Source: Puccinia triticina (lineage: Eukaryota > Basidiomycota > Pucciniomycetes > Pucciniales > Pucciniaceae). From it: a stretch of 64,000 nucleotides of DNA. Below the pieces are notes generated by a model that saw only the letters and a program-made list of their open reading frames with translations, did no database searches and was not told the DNA's origin. The stretch lies in assembly GCF_026914185.1 (NCBI RefSeq), contig NC_070566.1, positions 2,604,001-2,668,000 of the forward strand. Reading direction: 5' to 3'. The position numbers were made by a program, and so were the translations under genes. Shown here one piece after another: positions 10,550 through 21,634 of this stretch (positions within the stretch are counted from its first letter, which is position 1; each line of letters begins with the position of its first letter).

Positions 10550-12260
10550 TCACTGGTCATTGAGGGGATTAAGAATTCCTCTTGATGACCAGAACGGTCC
10601 CGGTCATCAAGAGGAGGAAACACACCTCTTGATGACCAGAATAGTCCCGGTCATCAAGAGGAGGAAACACACCTCTTGATGACCGGAATTGTCAGCCTTA
10701 GAGATACATCAAGTATCCAAAAGACTGCAATAACTTAGTAAATAATATATATTATTAAATTATTATTACAGAATCAGATTCCTCATCATAAATTAAGGGG
10801 GGTCATCCACTCAAAGTAACCCCTTATTCCTATTCCTTCAGGCTTCATGTACTAATTGTATAAATACAAATTGGCCCCAGAAAGCGCCCAAAAATAGTAT
10901 TACATACAAAAAATTAGTAAAACAAACAAAGTACATAAAAATAAACTGTTGTACATTAATGAGTAATATTACTCATGTAAAATTACCTTGTGAAAGCATT
11001 ATGTAGACTTCTACTGAAGCTCTTTCACATGACAATTGGTTATAAACATGTCATGTGACAGAGTCAGGGAAATTAGTCTATTACAATACAAATAAATTGC
11101 CCACAGCCAAGCCCTGTTCACGGCTACACCTCAGGATACTCCCCTAGGGAGAAAAGGACTTATTTTTTACACCCACTGAAGTCCCCTCTATAAATAGAGG
11201 CCTATTCGGCCCTCAGGAAAAGATCCCCCAGACCATTCACCGCCCAGAAACTTTAAGTTTGCCGTGAATATTCTCCTCTGCTACTATTGTAGCCCCTTTT
11301 CCTTATAACCCATCCCCAGCACTTGAAATCCACTGGATTAAACCCTTTAAATCATCAAAAATCCCTTATTAGCATATTTAAAGCTTTATCCTTATAAGTA
11401 GTTGCCGTAAGACCTCCGCCTCTGTCAAGCAGCCCTTAATGACCCGAATAGTCCTGGTCATCAAGAGGAGGAAACACACCTCTTGATGACTGGAATAGTC
11501 CCGGTCATCAAGAGGAGGAAACACAATTCTTGATGACCTGAATAGTCCCGGTCATCAAGAGGAGGAAACACACCTCTTGATGACCAGAATAGTACCAGTC
11601 ATCAAGAGGAGTAACAAACACCACATGCAAAAATATGTCATGACTAATTTACAGGTTACACAGTCCTGTCACAAGTCATGACAGACCTGCACATCCACGA
11701 CCTGTCAAAAATGCATGACTTCAAGTCATGTAGCTGTCATGAGAATGACAGCTCTGTGACATCCAGTGCACAGTCATTTGTGACAGGTCAGGCAGCTTTT
11801 GTACAGGTGCCTGGTCTGATCAATTAACCTGTAATTTCACAGGTGCTGGATTTCATGTAACACCTGCAGGACAGGGTAACCTGATCCACATTCATGTCAC
11901 ACTTTTGCAACTGGTGAAACCTCTTGATGACCTGAACAGTTCTGGCCATCAAGAAGAGTAAAGAAACCTCCTCTTGACTACTGGAAGCAACCCGATCATT
12001 GAGAGGAGTGTTTATCCTTCTCTCAATGACCTGGGGGGAGTAAACACTTCCCTCAATGACCGGAACCCAGTCATATTAAAGAGTGTTCCTCCTCTCAATG
12101 CGTGGGTCTGTTCCATTCGTTGAGGGGATAATTGCTCCTCTCAGAGTAAACATTTTCCTTGATGACCGGGTTTGTTCTGGTCATCAAGAGGTTTGTTACT
12201 CCTCTCAATGACCGGGACTATTCCCGTCATCAAGAGGTGTGTTTCCTCCTTGAAGGAATT
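10550..12260. repeat. GACCGGTC palindromic array interrupted by an LTR fragment
   Basis: Units such as CCTCTTGATGACCAGAATAG and CCCGGTCATCAAGAGGAGG occur at 10550-10690, stop at an LTR fragment, and resume at about 11440-11610 and 11920-12240. Between 11625 and 11915 lies a different palindrome-rich segment built of TGTCATGA / ACAGGT motifs. This is the only array for which I could not find bounding terminal repeats. Confidence 0.8.
10690..11435 (+). mobile_element. 3'-truncated LTR, same family as 38217-39210 and 40470-41481
   Basis: Starts TGTCAGCCTTAGAGATAC and follows the sequence of the solo LTR at 38217-39210 (reverse complement) for about 745 bp through CCTCTGTCAAGCAGCC. It then ends abruptly in array sequence, so roughly the last 250 bp are missing. 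It lies inside the palindromic array. Confidence 0.85.
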
Positions 12261-12439
12261 ATGGCCAGAGGCAAGCGGAGCGGGCAGAAGGAAAAAGATT
12301 GGCTTAGCCAATAGCTGTTGAGTTCATTACTCAGGTTTTGTCATGTTTTCTATGCTTCTCCCATGTTTCTCATGTCTCACATACATGTCACAGGTTGTAT
12401 GTAGTCTATCTGAGGCAGAAGGCATGGAAGGACACTCTC

Positions 12440-12615
12440 TTCACCCTTCCACAATCCTTGAACACCGCCCTGTACCGTGCCTGCTGTCCTCAGGTCAGTT
12501 TTGCTCTTTTCTTCTTTTCCTTGTTTTCATTTTCATCTCATTCTGATCTGAAATACATCCTTCCACAATCCTCAAACACCGCCCCGTACCGTGCCTGCTG
12601 TCCTCAGACCTGTCT
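12440..12615. repeat. ~55 bp direct repeat
   Basis: CTTCCACAATCCTTGAACACC and CTTCCACAATCCTCAAACACC begin at about 12448 and 12559; each continues with CGTACCGTGCCTGCTGTCCTCAG or a close variant. No coding frame is supported. Confidence 0.7.
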
Positions 12616-12785
12616 GTCTCATCAATAGCAGACGCAAAGTCTGAAGAAGAGACTGTTTACTCACTCTTAGGGGCTAAAGTGCCTAAGCAGAGAGTCTCAA
12701 GATGGGGATAAAGTGTCACTTGAGGATTCAGTTGAGTCAGGACTGATGATGTATTGAACAAGTGAAAAGAAAGGTCCAAGTGAAG

Positions 12786-12956
12786 TGGGTGTTGAACCCA
12801 CAACCTCGTTACTGTGAGAGTTGACACTACAGGCAAACAGGTGACGTTCCCGCACGCAGTGTCACCTGCGCAGTTACTGCGGCCACCAAAATTAGGTGAC
12901 ACTGCGTGCGGGAGAGACAGCTGTCTGCCTGTAGTGTGAACACACATACTCAGCAC

Positions 12957-12987
<31 letters not shown>

Positions 12988-12992
12988 CACAC
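12786..12992 (-). other. tRNA-like sequence split by a CACTA MITE
   Basis: On the minus strand the 5' part reads GTGTGCT-TA-GCTC-AATGGTTA-GAGC (acceptor strand, D arm, A box) and the 3' part has a perfect T arm GTGGG-TTCAACA-CCCAC with B box. The two halves are separated by a 112 bp insertion at 12825-12936. The 3' acceptor strand does not pair, so this is probably a tRNA-derived repeat. It shares TTAGCTCA and CTCATGA with the tRNA-like unit at 29227-29301. Confidence 0.6.
12825..12936. mobile_element. 112 bp CACTA-type MITE with TGA target duplication
   Basis: The ends are CACTACAGGCAAACAG and CTGTCTGCCTGTAGTG, flanked on both sides by TGA (12822-12824, 12937-12939). CACTA termini with 3 bp duplications are diagnostic of the En/Spm superfamily. 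Subterminal inverted segments (CCCGCACGCAGTGTCACCT / AGGTGACACTGCGTGCGGG) make most of the element one hairpin. Confidence 0.9.
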
Positions 12993-13165
12993 ATTGCTAT
13001 GTTGCAGTTGAATACAGTAGATGTATGGTGTTGCCTCCAATGGTGATTGGATGTGTAAGCAACAATGTGTTAAGCAGTGCTAGATTGACACTTCAACATA
13101 ATCCGCATTAGAAAGGTATCCCATCTGCGGCACTGGATGATCCCTTGCAAAGAGGTTGATACCAT

Positions 13166-13654
13166 CAACGTTGTAAACGCTGCGCTGCGCTAAAAAAAGC
13201 GGTCATTTAGCGCAGCGCAGCGGTCACATGGCTACGTCCCAGAGGCAAGTAGCGGAAGCTGTTGAAAAAACCGCTGCGCTACTCGCTACGCGCAGCGGTT
13301 GACCGCTACCCACCCAGGGCAATTAGCGATAGCACAGCGGAAGTGGAAATCCGCTGCGCTATCCGCTAATTTAGCGGATAGCAAAATTTAACTGCATGTT
13401 AAACCTCTTTTAACATGATTTAGACCATGTTCTTTCTTCTTTTTCAAACCGCTGCGCTACTGCTGAAGCGCAGCGGTTCAGCGCTATGTGACCGCTTTGT
13501 TTAGCGCGCTAAAATTATCTTTTTTTTCCCAGGAAAACAAAAAGCGGTTAGCGCAGCGGTCTGGCCGCTGCGCGCAGTGTTTAGCGCAGCGGCACAAAAA
13601 ACCGCTGCGCTAACCGCTTCGCTGCGCTAAAAGCAGCGCAGCTGTTACAACGTT
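13166..13654. mobile_element. GC-rich palindromic hAT-like foldback element
   Basis: Ends are CAACGTTGTAA and TTACAACGTT(G), flanked by GATACCAT at 13158-13165 and 13655-13662. The last G is ambiguous between element and target, so the duplication is 7 or 8 bp. The interior is a dense set of AGCGCAGCGGT / ACCGCTGCGCT motifs in both orientations. An 8 bp target duplication and these termini suggest hAT; there is no transposase. Confidence 0.78.
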
Positions 13655-13853
13655 GATACCATACTGTGACATGTTGGATGGAGATTGGTCTGGCTGGCTT
13701 TGAACTTTGGAGTGAGTTGTAGTCAATTATGGTGTTCAAAGTGGGTTTGCATCATCTTATGCATGCATAAATCATAAAATCATAAAACCATTTTGGTGAA
13801 GAAATCTTGTATTACATAATCAGACAGTCATATCCCCTGCAAAAAATATTTTA

Positions 13854-15399
13854 GGCCCCGTTTGGACGCCTGGTGTGATATTATAAATTGCATAATAAAA
13901 TACATAACACCCAAAATGAATTTTGGGTGTCATAACCGCCAACAAATTTATCATTTGCCTGTTTGGCACATCCACTCCAGAACACCTCTGGAGTCCACTT
14001 ATTACAGGTCTGTTTGGCAAACCCACAGTTTCATAATACCCACAACCAACCCTCTGGATGGCCTGTTCAACAGGTCATTCAAAGGAGTACATGAATGTGT
14101 ACCCTCTTGATGACCAGTCAACCGGTCATTGAAGAGAACACAACAACCTCTGGATGGCCGTTTAGACAGGCCATCCAGAGGACTTCACCTCTTGATGATC
14201 GGACAACCGGTCATCGAAGAGGACTTCGCACCTCTCGATGACCGGACCAGTCATCGAGAGGGACCCTACACCCTCTCAATGACTGCTCAACTGGTCATTG
14301 AGAGGGACTCTACACCCTCTTGATGACTGGTTGACCGGTCATTGAGAGGGACTCAACACCCTCTCGATGACAGGACCAGGCATCGAGAGGGACTCTACAC
14401 CCTCTCAATGACTGGTTGAACGGTCATTGAGAGGGACTCAACACCCTCTCGATGACTGGTCCGGTCATCAAGAGGGACTCTACACCTCTTAATGTCCAGT
14501 CAACCAGCCATCAAGAGGCCTTAGATTCCTTCTAGATTTCTGGTTGACCGGTCATCGAGAGGGACTCCACACCTCTCGATAACTGGTCCGGTCATCAAGA
14601 GGTGAAGTCCTCTTCGATGTCCGGTCAACCATTCATCGAGAGGTTACCCCACCTCTTGATGACTAGCTGACCAGACATTGAGAGGTGTAGAGTCCCTCTT
14701 GATGGTGTCATTGAGAGGGTGTTGAGTCCCTCTCGATGACCGGTCAACCAGTCATCGAGAGGGTGTAGAGTCCCTCTCGATGACTGGTCCGGTCATCAAG
14801 AGGTGCAAAGTCCTCTTCGATGACCGGTTGACCAGTCATTGAGAGGGTGTAGAGTCCCTCTTGATGACTGGTCCGGTCATTGAGAGGTGCGAAGTCCTCT
14901 TCAATGACCGGTTGACCAGTCATTGAGAGGGTGTAGAGTCCCTATCAATGACTGGTCCGGTCATTGGTATGAAGTCCTCTTCGATGACCGGTTGACCAGT
15001 CATTCATGAGAGGGTAGAGTCCCTCTTGATGACTGGTCCGGTCATCGAGAGGTGCGAAGTCCTCTTCGATGACCGGTTGTCCGATCATTGGGAGGTGAAG
15101 TCCTCTGGATGGCCTGTCCAAACGGCCATCCAGAGGTTGTTGTGTTGTCTTTGATGACCGGTTGACCGGTCATCAAGAGTTTGTGTAGTACAGGCCATGG
15201 GCACATATCACCCAGAAATACAGGTCAGGACCTATATTTCTGGAATGGCAGGGGATATAAATTTTCTGTGATACAGCGTAATGAATGTTACGATATCACT
15301 GGCTGTCCCAAACACATATAAATTTGGTGTTATACCCCGAGCACCCCCGGTGATAAGTCGCGCAATTTATAACTGAATTTGGGGCGTCCAAACACGGCC
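13854..15399. mobile_element. 1.55 kb PIF/Harbinger-like MITE with TTA target duplication
   Basis: TTA-GGCCCCGTTTGGACGCC at the left and GGCGTCCAAACACGGCC-TTA at the right (TTA at 13851-13853 and 15400-15402). The subterminal region has a hairpin ACACCCAAAATGAATTTTGGGTGT near 13907-13931. The interior is the longest GACCGGTC array in the window. No transposase is present, so it depends on an element elsewhere. Confidence 0.88.
14100..15175. repeat. GACCGGTCATCGAGAGG palindromic array, largest copy
   Basis: More than 20 alternating CCTCTCGATGACCGG / CCGGTCATCGAGAGG blocks separated by GACTCTACAC or TGTAGAGTC spacers. The left half carries the spacers mainly in one orientation and the right half in the other, so the array as a whole is a large imperfect inverted repeat centred near 14680. 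Confidence 0.9.
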
Positions 15400-15639
15400 T
15401 TATTATTTTATGATTTATGCATGCATAAATCATAAAATCATAAAAATATTTTGGTGAGGAAATTTTGTATTACATAAGTACTGTTATCATGACAATAACC
15501 AATGATGGTTCTTCATTTCAAATGAATTGATTTGAAAGCTCACTTTTATGTGTTTTTGAGACCAAGCACACTATTTATGTTGCATGTAAAACAAGTTGCT
15601 GGCTCACTGGTCCAGCTTTCAACCTCTGAAATTCAAAAT

Positions 15640-15800
15640 TGAGCAAGTTACAGTTTTATCCCCAAGAAGCAAACTGTCAACTGAGTACAGTGCTAGACTG
15701 GAGGATGAATGAGACTTTACCTCATCGGGTGGGAAGTAGTAAAGATTTCCTTTATGGTACCCCTGTCCGACCACGGTCCCTTTTGTGGCAACAGAAGAAG
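15640..15800 (-). pseudogene. copia protease-integrase boundary fragment
   Basis: The minus strand encodes VVGQGYHKGNLYYFPPDEV followed by a serine-rich stretch and SVDSLLLG. This aligns with IVGQGYRKGNLFYLPSAEV...LADNSLFG of the complete copia element at 31267-36588. Only about 50 codons remain, flanked by unrelated sequence. Confidence 0.8.
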
Positions 15801-16148
15801 ACTTGCAGATGTCGCATTGATCCTCACAGGTCAGACCAGCGTCACACATTGTCGGGTTCAATACAGGATGGGGAGGCGTAAAAAAAGTGGCATAAAAAGT
15901 TGAAAAGCTTGAAATTGACCCCCCCCCTCCCTCAAAGCAAGCTTTTTGGGAAGTGCTTTACCTTGGGTCTTGGACCAAGTTTGTCCAAGATCCTGTGCCG
16001 TGAGCCTTATAACATGATTGACTCAAAAAGAAAGTAAGAAAAACACTCAAGTGACATTTTTCATTTTGGGCCATGGACTGACCATTAAGTCAACTTCATA
16101 TACAAGGGGAATAGTAAATGGATCAGGCACAAGAGTCCCTTAGACTGA

Positions 16149-19100
16149 TCAACCCAACATTTTCCGAAAATCGTCTTGAGTTTTAGTTCCAGCTTTAGAA
16201 GAGGTAGGTTGATTCCGATCGGTCATTTCTACATCTTTTGAAGAACTGTTTTGTTGGTCATCAGGTTTAACTTCGCTCCTAGCTGCCGGAGCCTTGGTCG
16301 GTGGTCGAGCACTATGTCCCAGTCCGATCCGCGACTTCTTACCCTTGATGGTTGAGCGAGGTAACAGAGGTGTGAACGAACTTGAGGCAGCCAATCCACC
16401 TTTAATAGAGGTGGTCGGAACTGAAACCTCCACCTTTTGCCCATTGATTAAAATCGGTTCTTTATGCAAAAAGACTCGTCCAGCATCCTAAGGAAAAATA
16501 TCAAGAATACCTTTTTTCAGTTTCTGAACAATGGGTCTGACCGTGTTGACAAATGGGAATGATTCATAATCGAAAGTGACCTACTTTCTCGAGCGCAAAC
16601 TCTACCAAGGCCTCGTTCTTTTCAGGATAGGTGAGTGTCTTTAGAACCTTGCCAAATTGTTCAAAGGATTGTTGAATTAAGGCTTCTTGAGTCCCATCTA
16701 CTATATTCGAAACTTTCACACTTCGGCTTCGATGGTCAGTAGTCGAGCTTAGTTTCGCTTCATCTTTGAATGCGGTGTGTTTTCGGGCCAAGGAGGGCCC
16801 TTTGCCGCTTGAGATTGTGACACCGATCCTTCTCTTTTTCAGTTCTACGTTATTCATGGTAAGTGCAGCCTTGGCTGACATCTGAATTAAGTTTGATCCA
16901 ATTTGTTAGTTTTCCATATTGTTTTCAGAGACTCTAGCAAGAAAATCCGTTCAAACGCTAACCTCGGTTTCGAATTCAACAAATGCAAACCCCTTGGAAT
17001 GGCCGGCCTGATCTAAAACCACTCTCACACCTTTGATTTCTCCAAACTGCCGTGAAGTCAGTAGATGAGAACGTACAAAAATCATTTTACCAGTAGCAAG
17101 CAAGGTAACTCACTTGAGCAAAGAGTTTTTTTAGATCATCTTCTTGAACAAATTTACTGAGACAAGTAATATAGATTTCTTTCTCATTTGCATGATTGTC
17201 GCTGCGGGTCTGTTTCCTCGTCGGATCGGATATAAGCACCGACATTTTCTGTTTGGGTGAGACCTCCAGGTTGTGCAATTGAAGTGCTGCCTCTGCTGAT
17301 GCCTACGGATTACCAAACTTGATGAGAAATTCTTGCGGGGAACCCAATGTAAAACCTCTCGACTTACTGGAGAAGTATATTGGATGTAGCAAAACCGTCT
17401 AGTACTTTTAAACCTTTTACTAGGCCACCGAACATCAAATATACTACCAAACTAGACAAATGAGGAGAAATCATTATTCAGCCTAGTCGAGCGCTTGAGA
17501 ACTGTATTGCTGTTCTCTCCCTGGATATTGTTCACGAAGAGTTCGACCTACAGTAGAGAATTTGCTTCGAATCCATTCATCATTTGCGTCTTCAGGGAAA
17601 TTTGTGACGTAAAGCGTAGAGCGCCAAGCCAAGGATACTGCCACTTCTACCCCATCCAACAGCTTCTTGTCCTTTGTTTGTGCTGGCAAAACGCTCGCCT
17701 GGAATCGGGCAAGAGATAGGTCAAAAATTCCATCTGATAATCTGAAAACAAAACTCGCAAGATCAAGCTGCTCACTCGGTCCTCAAACTCGACGGTGGCC
17801 ACAACATCGTCGGAGCTGATCTTATGGATGGCGATTTCACGAATCTTGCCGCACTGTTAAATTTCGAAGGTGATCAGATTATCGCTCTTTATTTTCATTT
17901 TGTGAAATCATCGTACGTCGCGGAAGAGTTGGCTAATTTTTCCTTCAGTTGTTTCAGGTGTTAGGCCGGCCACCAGGACGGTGGAGTTTTCGCGGTCCCT
18001 GCACATAACAAGAATAATCAGACCTATTCGAACTTGTGACACTGGTCGAATATACCCACCGTTTCAATTCTGGTACATCACCGATATTTGTGGAAGTGGT
18101 AGCCTCTGCTGGTCGTGTGTCTGATTACCAATTTATATTTAATATTAGAGATGTATCATCTAGAACGGCATCTGCGGAATCTTACTCAATTTGATTTTCT
18201 TATCCCCGCCTTCGCTCTCGGTGATTGCCTCGGATTTACGCTTTCGGGTTTCATTAGTTTCTTCGGGTCCTGCCTGGGCATGGACATCAGAGCCATTACC
18301 GACAGGGTTAACCAAGCTTGATTGTGGAGCAAGCACTGCGGAACTGTGCTCTGCTTCCTGCAATAAAATTTGATCAAGACACATTTTCCTGGTCACACAA
18401 GTTCAAGGTAGCTTACCCTTTTCCTCCGAGCACTAATCCCTTTCATGATGTTGTTAACTTTAGAGATTGCATATTCAAGGTCGTCCAACGCCCCAAAATG
18501 ATGTTCAAATGTTAGCCATGCCTCCAACAAATATTCGGGGTAGTCCAGTTTGATGTTGGACGACTTTTTGTAATATTCGCGAGCACGAGTCAAGTCCCCA
18601 CGCCGCCTGTCGAGGTAGAAAAGACAATATTTAAAAAATAGCAACACTGGAATACTTCTTTCAAAACGTACGCTTCACATTCGGCAGCAGAGATCCATGG
18701 AGAAGAAGCATTCCGGTACTGCTTGGTCGCTTTTTGCCAAACCTTTGCTGCATCATCTTCCCGGTCATGATGCTCAAACTGTTCGGAAATTTGACCGATT
18801 ATTATTTCAGATATTGCCTTTAGACTGTTAAAGATTGAGTGTAAGCTTACAAATGTTGCCAGATACTTTTCAAGTCTGCAAGATGGATCGCCGGTTTTGG
18901 CAAGAACTTCATCGAATAGTGATTTCAAAATTTAGTATCAGTAATAGTAAGCACAGTATGAAATCTAGTAAGCACAGTGTGAAATCTCACCTTTCTTTGT
19001 GGTATCAATGCCGTGGTGGAGAACATTTGCCACCATATCAATTAGAGATTTAACTTGTTCCTCGTTCTCAGCCCCGCCCGCTACGACTAAGAATTGGTAA

Positions 19101-21080
19101 GAACAAATAAGTATCAAAAAGAATCTAAGATAACCACATTCTCAGGTGAGGGACGTTTTGGCTTACTATATGCATCAAGTCTTCTTCGGTGATAATCAGC
19201 TCGACCTATGGTAAACCCTACTAAAGCCTCGATATCGTGCTCCAAGAACTTTGATTGAATTGCTCTCGTGCACAGTCCTTCTACTGCCTCGAATGTTTGG
19301 TTGTTCCGCTCCTGTGTGTCCGGGAATCTAGAATATGAGTGACAATCCGATGATTCCCCTGGTCACAACAAGCAAGAAAACTAATATGCGAAGAAACTCA
19401 CAAAAGTACGGATTGCACTGGCCCATATTTCTCCTGACCAGGGGACTGTGCGGGTAGCCCGTTTCACGATTGCCGTCAACAGTGTAAGCTGATCTCGGAG
19501 AGGATTCTGCATGGAACAAAGAAATAATCAAAACGTGATCGAGGAATAAAATCTCGTTAAGTATTCCAACAAGGGCCTCACCAAATAGCGTAAGTATTCC
19601 AACCACAGTTCAACAGAGTTCGGGTGATCTGCAAGAGCTCGTTCGAACAACATTTGGGCCAGATCAAATCCAGCTGATTTGCGAGACAATTCCCAGGATA
19701 TATATTTTATGTATTCCTGGCAAGAATAGCCAGACTTTTTCTGAAGGTTTTGAAAGAACGCAAGTGGATATTGAGAGTCAATTCTGCGGGAAGATCACCG
19801 GCATCATTGAAGGTGTTTTCGACGGACCAATTGGGCTTCGTGCGCCTCACGATCATCCATCAGTTGCCGGGAAGGACTGTACAAAGTGTTTACAGCAACC
19901 ATTTCTTCTTCATAGTTATCATTTTCGTGCTTCGTGATCAATGTGGAATACATTTGAAAGGTTGTAGAGTTATCTGGTCCGGGTTTGGAAGGAAAGGTGT
20001 TAGCTAAAGGGGAGCTTTCAGCGGTATCGTCGCAACAAATCACCTGCATGTGGAACACGTAGCCTAGCTTGGACCATATTCTTGAAGCGGGCCAATCCAT
20101 CTTTACTGTTTAAAGGTGAAGGTCATAAGTTAACTTAGTCGATAATATCTGATTGAAAGGAATATCTGACTTACTTCCAGTTACGCTTGAGGGTGTCAAA
20201 TTCATGAAGCGCCCACATATTCCAAATTGCTGAGCTCTTGGTACAAGAAAGCATATCAGATATTGCAACAGACTTTATGTGGTGAAGACAAGTTGATAGG
20301 CTTAGAGATTCACCTCTAATAGATGATATCCTGTCTTGTCCATAACATCGATCGCAAGGGTTCGTAACTTTTCTTCAGTGATGAATTGTTCCAAGGCCAC
20401 TTTCTCATCAGTTCTTTCTGGTGACGTATCTGGATCCTTCGTATCATTTTCTGAAGATTCTTCGATTCGTTCAATCACTTCTCCAGAGGGCGATGGTAAC
20501 CCACGCGCGTAGTAAAACAGATCAATCATATATCGAAGTCTGTTCGCCTCGATTTTTATAACTATTGGAACGATGGTCAAATAGGGCTTCACTACAGACT
20601 GATTGTTACTCGATATCATCTTACAAAATGAGTATGATGAAGCTTGCTCATAAATCTCAAGGACCTTCTGGACACAACTAAGCTCGTACGGCGACTGATG
20701 GCTGGAAACTACGTCAGAGACCCAATTTGTGAAGAAATCTGTTGCGTTGAGGGGGTAAATAATTTATTGGTCAATTAGAATTCAGGCAGCAGGGTTCCCA
20801 ATCGGATCGTAGAACGGTTCGTAGAAAGACATGGTTTATTCTGACCTTCTTTAACTGGGAAGTATTCTGACATCAGAGTGCGTGCTTGATTGAGTTCCTC
20901 GATGGTATCCGCCCCGAGCTTTTGACATAGCGCGATGTTACGTTCATGTAGGGAATAATCGAATGGATTGGACTGAAGTGCCGACATAACTTCGAGTAAC
21001 TGATTGAGGATCTTGTCTGGTGATTCCTCATCGGTAATGAGGGTTTGACCCTCAACATTTTCCATTTCGACTTCGGCCAT
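16149..21080 (-). CDS. SART3/Prp24-type U4/U6 snRNP recycling factor
   Basis: Exons resolved by splice sites and phase: 21080-20846, 20738-20314, 20236-20175, 20105-20044, 20003-(~19800), (~19790)-19582, 19506-19402, 19311-19167, 19086-18991, 18906-18851, 18817-18672, 18606-18417, 18357-~18189, then about nine more short exons to the stop at 16149. The N-terminal two thirds are HAT repeats (for example LDYPEYLLEAWLTFEHHFG). Then come a basic segment RKRKSEA...KKIK and four RRMs opening with TVLVAGL, TLYVTNF, EIYITCL and SVKVSNI. The C-terminus is DDFRKMLG, close to the LSm-binding tail of Prp24. The known family role is reannealing U4 with U6 snRNA in the nucleus. The start could also be ATG 21188. 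The exon 5/6 junction near 19800 is unresolved. Confidence 0.92.
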
Positions 21081-21239
21081 AACGATTGGATTGGTGATGG
21101 TTTGAGATGAGTTGGTTTGCAGACACCACCTGCGATCGATAGATGTCTTTTGACCCCCCGGGGCTCCCGAGTAAGCGAGTGCAGCCATGTAGGTCGGGGG
21201 CGGGTGAAACGGCTGGCCCGAACTTCCACCATCTCATAC

Positions 21240-21476
21240 AGTCCCGGGTCCTATTCCCGCCTCAGAACAAGTTACTAACAAAGCTCCCAAGAAATTACAG
21301 TTGCAGTAGTCATCTGTTAGGTGAAACTTTTGGGAGGTCCAGGGTCCCTATTGGTGGACCCGGAATTTTTTGGAAAGTTTTAAGGACCCCGCAGGGGACA
21401 TATGCAGTTGGTTAGGCACCGTGCCATCGAGCATCCCTCGGAATGCAGCATTGAAGGTCAAAATACTTCTAAATTA
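21240..21476. promoter_or_regulatory. upstream region of the SART3-type gene
   Basis: GC-rich interval between the gene start and the first MITE upstream; presumably promoter, but no core element is recognisable. Confidence 0.3.
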
Positions 21477-21631
21477 GGCCCTGTTTGGAGCCAATATAAT
21501 TGCGCAATATAATCTGGAATTTTGTGACATCTGATCAAGTTTTGGCGGACCTGATCAGATGTCACGTAGGATGTCAGGCAAAAAAAACTCATATGTAAAT
21601 TGCCCAGATTATATTGGCTCCAAATGGGGCC
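21477..21631. mobile_element. 155 bp Harbinger-type MITE with TTA duplication
   Basis: TTA-GGCCCTGTTTGGAGCCAATA at the left and TATTGGCTCCAAATGGGGCC-TTA at the right. It also has an internal hairpin ACATCTGATCA...TGATCAGATGT (about 21527-21563). It shares termini with the element at 4709-5326. Confidence 0.93.
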
Positions 21632-21634
21632 TTA

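Larger units (their letters stand above)
13759..15476. repeat. ~62 bp direct repeats flanking the 13854 MITE
   Basis: 13759-13821 and about 15414-15476 share TATGCATGCATAAATCATAA and continue to TTGTATTACATA with about 90 percent identity. They are too long for a target duplication and lie outside the TTA-flanked MITE. Confidence 0.8.

Noticed and set aside
14129..14323. Short open frames across the GACCGGTC arrays
   Set aside because: Tandem-repeat translation with no conserved motif; arrays are non-coding palindromes.
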